A stretch of DNA of 64,000 nucleotides from Fragum whitleyi (Eukaryota > Mollusca > Bivalvia > Cardiida > Cardiidae): the NCBI GenBank assembly GCA_948146395.1, contig OX411543.1, forward strand, positions 28,597,558-28,661,557. The letters run 5' to 3'. The translations under genes were made by a program, and so were the position numbers. Under the pieces are notes generated by a model. That model did not search any database. It was given only the letters and a program-made list of their open reading frames with translations, and had not been told where the DNA came from. This document shows, piece after piece, positions 39,301 to 48,300 of the stretch (positions are counted from its first letter, which is position 1; every line of letters starts with the position of its first letter).

Positions 39301-42300
39301 TTTTGTTGTTTACGTGTATGCCAACGTATTCTGCGTAATTAATGAACTGGCAGGGCGGGGCTTAACCGTGACGTAATTTGGCGAGTTTACTTTTCAATAG
39401 TTTGGGTTCTTTCGAATTTTAGTCGGTAATCATCGTTAACGCGTGCAAATAACTGTATCCTAAAACCTAAAGGATTCACGTGCTTTGAGAGAGTGAACAC
39501 ATTTAATCGTTTGGTAGCCAATGCCTCGTAACTTCAGCTTGATTAAGCTGAAGTTACGAGGATTTGGTTACCAATCAACGATTTATGGTCTCGAGCTATT
39601 TATGTCGACTCTCTTTAGAAGTAGGTTATTTTAGATACAAGCTGATTTCCCTTAACCTTAAGTGCAACGACCCGTTACTTAGGCTCCGCCCTGCCAGGGC
39701 ATTAATCTTGGATAATAACATCACCGTGTTTTCGATGTCGTTAATGTTATCAAGAGTCTCAAGTGTTACTGGGATAATTGTTTTCTATTAATATTTAATC
39801 AAAGCTACCATCATTTCTTATTCTGCCTGTCAATGAGACACGCGTATATACCAACACAATGAAACTACAATATCCATTCATGTCTTTAAACTATGGAAAT
39901 GTCAAAACTATCGAAGTAGCTCTTTAGAAAAGAAGAAACAGTTACCAATCAATCATTGTCCCGCTGAGTTAAAATTTTGTTTCGAACAAGTTGCTAATAT
40001 TATAGGATATTAGCCTGCCAAAGCTTTCCAGTATCAATTTAGTAGAAAGCAGATATTGTATGCTTATGTACCTTCTTAGTTTTTTTTTTTTTTTTTTTTT
40101 TTTTGTTTGTTTTTTTTGCTTTCTTTTTACAAGTAAACAACGTGGATAAATGTAGTAAATAAATGATCATCATCAGTATTTTCCTAATTCTATCTTTTTT
40201 ATCTACACGTCTGCATATGTTAATACTTTCGGGCGAAAAATACCGTTTAGAAGATGAAAAACAAACGTGTACTCTCGTTTCTAGATTTGAACATCTATTG
40301 GGCTGAACACTTTCGTAAATTTCAGATTAAATATGGCAAAAATGTAACGACAAAACAGGGATCAAACAAAGGGATATAAATCGGTCACGTTTTTTATGAC
40401 TATAAACTCTCTACTATTTTTTTCACGAAAAGTTCAGTATCAGAGTCAGAGGCTAGAAAACTTTTTTCATGCTAAACTGAGAATTTCTCAAATTCAGAAT
40501 TCAAAAAATATATGAGCATAAAAGATAATATTAATGAGTTATTATTTTAATTTTTTATTTTTATTCATTTATATAAGTATTACAACAGAATTACGGCTTA
40601 AACTTCCATTTCAAATTTGGGCAAATTTTGAATTGAGAAAGAGAAAAGTTTTATAACCTTGGATCCAGTTTACAATCAGTTTCGTAAAGTAACAGCGAAT
40701 CTCAAAAGAAAGATGCCGCGAAATAATTACACAGCGGGCATCATGCACAGTGACAAAAATGCAATCTTTAATTAAACATGCACTACATGCAGTGTACAAC
40801 AATTACAACTTAAAAGAACACTCGCATATTCAAGTTCTTTGAAGTACGTGTAATTGTATTAAACATAAGTAATTTGCTTTGATCTTCTACTTGAATGTGC
40901 TAATATTTAATTTGTTCTCTTTAAGGCGTTAAGGTGATTCCGTGTTTGTGCAAAAATGTTCTGAGAACCCTGGCGTTGCTTTTGCAAAAGTATTTATAGG
41001 AATTTCTTTAATGCCTTTCGGTGGTTTACCGAGAAATAACGGTAGATCACTTGATAATCTCACCGCAAAAGCAGTAAAATTATCACAAACTTATACCTTG
41101 CTTTGGTGTATTTCATCCTATCTGACGTCATCTATGCGGGGCGAAATAAGTGACGTCACAAAGAACGTTGCATAGCAATCACGCGCAAAATGACGCGCGT
41201 TACGAAAATACGTCCTAGAAATTTCACATTTTGTCTCATTTTTGCAATAAAGAAATAGAATAATCGTTTGTTTTTCGAGTAATATCGATTAATATTTCAT
41301 ATCGCGAACAACAAAAGCTATATTTTCACGAGTGGCTCCACCACTCGTGGAAATATAGCCTTTGTTGTTCGCTCAATGAATATAACTCGATCTTACACTG
41401 AAACAAACGATTATCCTCTATGTCATTACATTCATATGGTGTCGATCTCTTTTTCATTGATCCAAACGTGAGCCAGTGGTTATAATGTTCCAATTATAGA
41501 TAAGATGATTAAAATGAAATTTGAATGCAGCAGGATAAGGGTTAGAACAGATTGGATTGCAATTTAAGCATTCCAAACATAATTTAAATCCAAAGCAAAT
41601 GGCATTATAAGGCTAACTATTTTTTTTTATCGAGTAACATATATTTATTCATCTATTTTAACTGTTTTCGTAGCGTTAGATACATGTATAGGTAGATTTT
41701 GGTCGATGAGCCGTGAAATCTACTTTTAACGGTTAAATTCGCGGGCAATGCGTTCAAGATAGATAAAACAGGTTTAAAAAAATACCTAAAAGGATACAAT
41801 TTACCTTTCAAATAAAACGTATTCCTTGTCTAAGGTCGTAAGGTTTACTAATTTATGTACTTTCAAAATTGAAAAAGGAGGGATAATGTTCAATTCCCAC
41901 CATATGCTTTTTAAATATACTTGACATACCTCTGGTAATGGACTCTACGCCTACGTCAGATCTCAGTTTTGAAAATACACCTATAGCATCATTATTTTGA
42001 TATGTTATATTCTGGTCAAGAAGCTAAAGCTAAAACTTTTTTTTAATATTATTTCGAATATCCTTCCAATACCTTTTAAAACATATCATAATTTTGAAAT
42101 GGGACGAGTATTATACAAAGGAACCCATACATTAAAAAAAACGAAAAACGATTATTTGGTAATATAGAAATTATTCCATTGAAAAGTTTTTAAACATTAC
42201 TCGTTATCGAGTAAACCACAAACAGGGCATAGCCGTAGGATGGTAGGCCATTCGCAACATCGCTCGGACTTTTCCGTAAAGTGGAAATTACCTCGGACGT

Positions 42301-45300
42301 AAGTGTAGTACTTAATTTCGGGTAATATTTTGGGTAATTCGGCTTCTGGGGGTACTTCGGTTAAATAATACGCTTGAAGAAAAAAAAAATAAAAACATCT
42401 TGTTTATTCTTTCCGAGCGTCTGTGAAGATATTTTGGGCATATACTAATTTTGATAGCAAAACGCAGTAAAACACTGCGTTTTGTTATCAAATCATAATA
42501 TGCCCAATTTATCCTTTCATTGATCTTGTATTTCGCAACGTCATCCTTAGTAATGTTTGTGACGTCACATTAACCCACGTGCGATGTGACGCGCGTTCAT
42601 GTCTGCGCCTTTATTATTCCCGAGGTCTATTCCGTAGAACCGCCGAAGGTTCTCGAGTGCTGGAAGGCAACAGTAATAGATTTAAATCCGGGTAATTTAT
42701 TCAAAAGATTTCGGGATACCAATTGCGATGCGGATAAGGAATGGTTACACTTGTGTTGTCAGAATAAGCAATGATATTATAACGTGAATTATTACCATAA
42801 CTTATTGTTTCATTTTTTTTTCAAAATTGATGTGTACTACTACCTTTTTTTAATAAAGGAATGCCCTTTATTTATCAAATATTGGTCTCGTTGAAAGGGA
42901 AAATATACAACAAATGCGATCCACTATAATGGAAACTCGATTGTCTCCCTTCATTAGAAAAAACAACCCACTCATCAGTAGTATAGCACTGAAGGCAAGA
43001 TTTCATACCCAGGTTAAATTGTGAAGTGACATTTATAAATATTGAATTAACGCATTTTACCACTTCTTGTTAGATTTTTTAATTCAAGAATGCAAGTCAC
43101 ACGTTTTCTCTAGTTAAGTAATGATGAAAAATCTTAAGATTTTTAAACATTCTTTCTGTCGTTGTTGTTAGAACTGTCATCAAAATTCCCTGAAATTTAT
43201 TTGACAGTATTTTTTTTCCGATACGCAACTCTTCCCATCCTTTCACGGTACCACTTTTTTTATCTAGCTTCCACTATTTCAAATTCATTTGTACTAGGTT
43301 TCTGAGGGTGATTGGCTGTTGGTTTGGAAACATCCGTTTACCTATCACTGCATTTACTGCTGACGAACAAGTACCCTCCATCCGGGAATAGACTCCGATG
43401 TTATTTTATGGACTAGTCCCTTTCTCCATTGACGGAGGCTAGTCGAAAAATAACATCGGCGTCAAACCCCGGATAGATGGTAATGAACAAGTTACATTGA
43501 TAAATTGAGAACTCCTTCCGTAATGGGCTTTGTAGCTAAAATGCACTCAATGGTCTATACATATATATTTTAAATGGAAATCTTGCTTGAACGAAATACA
43601 CATAATTAATGATTTTATTATTTGAATTGGATCTTCGAGATTGAACTTAAAGTCACCAAAGGTAGTCTTTCACATGGCATTCTCTACATGATGGAAAAAT
43701 CCTGCCAAATGATGAAGAAATCCTTCCAACTTTAAATAGATGAGTTATCCTCCAGACAAACTAAATTTCTTTTTTTACAACTTTTTTCATGATCTTGATT
43801 CTGTTTGGTCGAGCGAAAGGACGGGCGACGCCGTAGCGATTTCCATAGGAGAGATATAAGCCAGTTGTTGTAGGAAATCAGTCTAGTGTAGGACTACTTC
43901 CCTTTTTAAACAAGACTTCTACAAATATGTTACTAAAACAGAATAGCTTTATTTTGACTTCTTTGATGGTTAGATCTATGATTTAGTTAGAAAGGTTTTA
44001 ACAGGCGGTCCTATTATCTATGTAAGAAGAAGATTTAACATGTCAGGAGACGTAACATGCCATTTTTTGTTTGTTTCAGAGAGCCATCACGACAGTCATC
44101 TCACTGATTCCTCGGATTACTCGTCTTGTCCTTCACCTCTAAAAATATCCAACTTGATTGCGTCACCAAATGACGTTGTAGTATCTGTACCATCCCATGT
44201 GGAGAGTCAAACATCCGGGCATTGTAAGAGACAGTCGCCTGGTCTCCTGTGTGTTGTATGCGGGGATACATCCAGTGGTAAACATTATGGTATCCTGGCT
44301 TGCAATGGATGTAGTGGATTCTTTAAAAGAAGTGTGCGAAGAAAACTCATTTATAGGTACATATGTATTCTTCGCATTTTTAAAGTTGGCGGAATCTACC
44401 AGCGCTCATTTAGTTCTTTTTTTATTGATTTTTTTAACTATCCTGTTCGACAAAATGTTTGTATATTTCGTAAAATGCCATAGACGGAAAGATTGACTAA
44501 TAATATAGGGATGCATACATATCAATATGACACTGTCTAATGAATTCGAATAAAAACAAATAGGATCGCTGGTTATCAATTCGTTTGGTAGAAATACAAA
44601 CGAATCATTTTAATGTAAAACCGGCTATGGTGTTTATACATGAAAGTATTATGTATCTGCGTGTTAGTGTCTTTCAATAGCATTGTTATCTGGTCGAGGT
44701 TTAGAGAATTTATGGCGACGAGGCTTTGCCGAATCATGATAACATATCACAGCCGAGACCAGATAATAATGATATTTAAGACATTGACATATTATTCTGG
44801 AGGCTTTTAACTTAATGAAATTTACCTCTAAAATCAACGAATTTACAGTTACAATCGTTATGGTATCTAAAAATTTGACTGCCTGGTATCATTTCATGTT
44901 ATCAGACAGGGATTATTAGGTCAATTCAGGCTCCTTTGCATGATAAATGTATTTCTCACCATTTTTATACGTCCGTCGAAGACGGGGCGTATTATGGGAT
45001 CTGGGCGTCCGGTGCCCGGGCGTCCGTGCGGCGTGCACTTCTTTGTCCGGAGCCTAACTATGTAACCTAATCTCTATAGCATATCTCCAAAACTAAAGGA
45101 GTTCATGGGTAGAAAGATCTCATTACTTGAGTTATTTCCCTTTGGTTTTTCATACTTTGATCTTGTCTTGAAGATATCTCTTAAAATATTTGAGCTATGG
45201 TCATGAAACTTGATGGGAAGATAGATCTTATCAAGGGGTAGTACAGTGCAAAAGGATCGTAACTCTATCTAGTTTATTTCTTGAGTTATTGCCCTTTGTA

Positions 45301-48300
45301 GTTATTCTTCTTGAATCTGGTCTTGAGCAAGTCTCTAAGAGTATTTGAGCTATGTTCATGAAACTTAATGGGTAGATAGATTGCATCAAGGGAAAATGTA
45401 GTGCTAAAAAAACATAACTCTTCCTGGCTTATTTTTTGAGTTATTGTCCTTTGCTGTTCTTCATACTTGAATCTTGTCCAGAGCTTATCTCTTATAGTAT
45501 AATGAACTTTGATCATAATAAAAATATACTCCTACTACAATTATTCATAAATCTGCCAACTCAAATACTGTTTAAAAGGTATTCATTCAAAATCACTTCA
45601 AGTCTACTCTTAACCCATAGTTACACCAAGCTGTGTGACGGGCGTTTCTTGTGGCAATTTGGCACCTTGTTAAATAATAAGGTTCAAGTTTCAAGATATG
45701 ATTTAAATATTATCATCGGCCTTCATACGTTCACCCAAAAACGTTTTTCCACGTTATTATGTAAAATTATATTATTTAAGTAAATATTACCTGAAGTAAT
45801 AAGTAGACCATAATAACATATTTATAAAACCAAAGATTTTAGACCATAATATTTGTTTGTAGATGTCAAGCTGGCACTGGACTTTGCGTTGTTGACAAAG
45901 CACACAGGAACCAGTGTCAAGCATGCAGACTAAAGAAATGTCTTCAACTTGGAATGAATAAAGACGGTATGTACAGTTTGCTGCACAATTACATCGTTCT
46001 TCATTTTAAATAATAAATCTCCGTTCGTCGTCAATACAAGGGTGCTTTCAATTTTATAATCAATTGGACTGGAGATTTATTGGCTTGTAAGAAAATAACT
46101 TGATTAGACTGTATGGCGGTTAACAGACATCAAATAAGATTTATAACTTAAAATGATTTATACTTAAAACCTTTGTTCTATAATGTTTTCAAGCGTGTTT
46201 AATAAGACACATTATAATTGCCTTATATGGTTCTGTTACTATTTCACATGCATTTATACTTAATGATTAATCTGTGCAATGTAAATACCATTGATGGTCT
46301 GATATTTTAGCTGTTCAAAATGAGCGACAACCACGGAATACTGCACAGATACGACAGGAACATCTAGAGGCGGGACTCGATCACTCAGTGACGTCACACG
46401 CCACTGTTTCCGCGACACATCCGGCTTTCAGTCCGGCAACCAACCACAGACACATGTCAAATATCATTTCCGGTGACATAGGAACAAAGTCAGAGAGTGA
46501 TTCAGATGGTAAGGGAATTATAAAGCATAGATTTACGACTCGTCAGGCGAAAAAGGGCAATCTGGGTAGTGGGCAAAGATTCGACCCTAGTCTGTCTACG
46601 CTGATAACACAGACTGACTAGAGTAGAAAAATTTCGAACTTTGCTGCTTTTCCGAAAGAATCTAGCATGATCATTCTAAATTCCTGCACAACACTTTTTG
46701 AAATTAGACCCCCGAATAACCACTTTTGGAACCAACTTTTTTTTCAAATATTTATTTTGTGTAGTTCCAAGATGGTCTCTTTCGCTAGACGGGTCATATC
46801 CATTAACATCGATCTTTTTCTTCTGAAAAGGCGGATTTAAATAGTTATTCATCAAAAACCATTTGAAAGAAATAACTGTCAGTTATGAATAAGATTTCTG
46901 TCATTTTTCATTAGTAACTTATGAGCGAACTATTCCTTACGGCTTTAGGTAAACTCTAAACTTTTTCTTAGTAAATCGTTTAACTTTGAATCAAACGTAT
47001 GATAGATTGTCACATTTCTTTTTGTTTTGGCGCCACATAGTCTGATCAGATTAGAGAATCTTCACCATGCGCCCGCCATAGAGGTAGATATTGCCTCTGA
47101 TATTCAAATAATCCAATTTTCTCGATGCACCGTTTGAATGTCTAGACTCGAAAACATCTGCATTTCATGCACGTGAATTTATTGGAAGTAATACGCACAG
47201 GCATAATTTAGAGATGAAGTGAATATTTTAACTCATAGAGGTAATAAACTGAAATCCTGATCACATTGTATGTATATGCAGGTATGCCAGATAAACATAC
47301 GATTTTTTTTTGGTTCCAAACCTCCACGAATTAAAAATACTCTCTTCATTTCTTTTAGTCTAATATCATGAAGCGAAAATGTTAAAAAAAACCATATTGG
47401 GGCAAATTTCTTGCGAGAAAACAGGGTGCCAAAGCTTACAAAAAAGCTGTGTGCTCAAAATTGTTATTGCTGATAAATGAACCAAATATTTGTGCCAATC
47501 AGAATGTGCGAATCGTGCTGGTTACATCCAAAATGAATTGAGTCTGTGCGTGAGATTTCAAACAATTAAAAATATTAGCAAAGCAAAGACTCTGGTCAGC
47601 CTGTGCACCCGCACAGTCTGCCCAGAGTCTTCACTTCGTGTTCAGTAGATAGATAAGGTCTCAAAGTATCTGTAGACCATCAGGTACCTTTATATTTACA
47701 GTATGTGCATTCTACGCTACTCAATGTTTGTACCTCATGCACATTTCATATTGTTGGAAATGTTGCGCACAGGCTCAAATGATTTTTTCAGGTCGTGACG
47801 ACACAATTGACGTCACAAGTATGGATACCGACCGTGTCCACCAGACATCCCATTACAGTAGTTACGGAGAGACGCACGCTCTCTACCCTTTCTCTGGACA
47901 GGAGAGCATGTATGAGTGTTCGGCCAGACTATTGTTTATGGCTGTCAGATGGGCCAAGAATCTACCATCATTCGCAAACCTACCTTTTCGAGACCAGGTA
48001 TCTATTAGACAATATCTGTTTATTACTTTGTATAACTATTTCCCGATTTTTCGAAGTATTAAAGTGGTCCAAATCAAAAGAGATTGTAACTTAAGTTGGA
48101 AATTCATAAATAGTTATTCTTTTGGGGTATAAAAATTGTGCATGATATAGAACTTGCTTGCTTTGAATTTGTTAAGTTAATCCTATGCACATATATTTCT
48201 AACTCTTTTCTGGAATGGTGTCAAAAAGAGAAACTATGCAGGAACTTCGAACGCCGATTTGTCAGAGCATAATAAAAGTTTTTTCAGAAACAGCTACAGC

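Larger units (their letters stand above)
23573..44079 (+). other. NR2E3: NR2E3 intron 1 (20.5 kb)
   Basis: GTAAGT donor and TTTCAG acceptor. It contains most of the repeat families of the window and no other coding exon I can support. Long first introns commonly hold enhancers, but none can be recognised from sequence alone. Confidence 0.65.

Noticed and set aside
44040..44079. In-frame ATG at 44040 as the start of the nuclear receptor
   Set aside because: The stretch contains a T-rich tract and TTTCAG acceptor, and the upstream exon at 23458 fits in phase.
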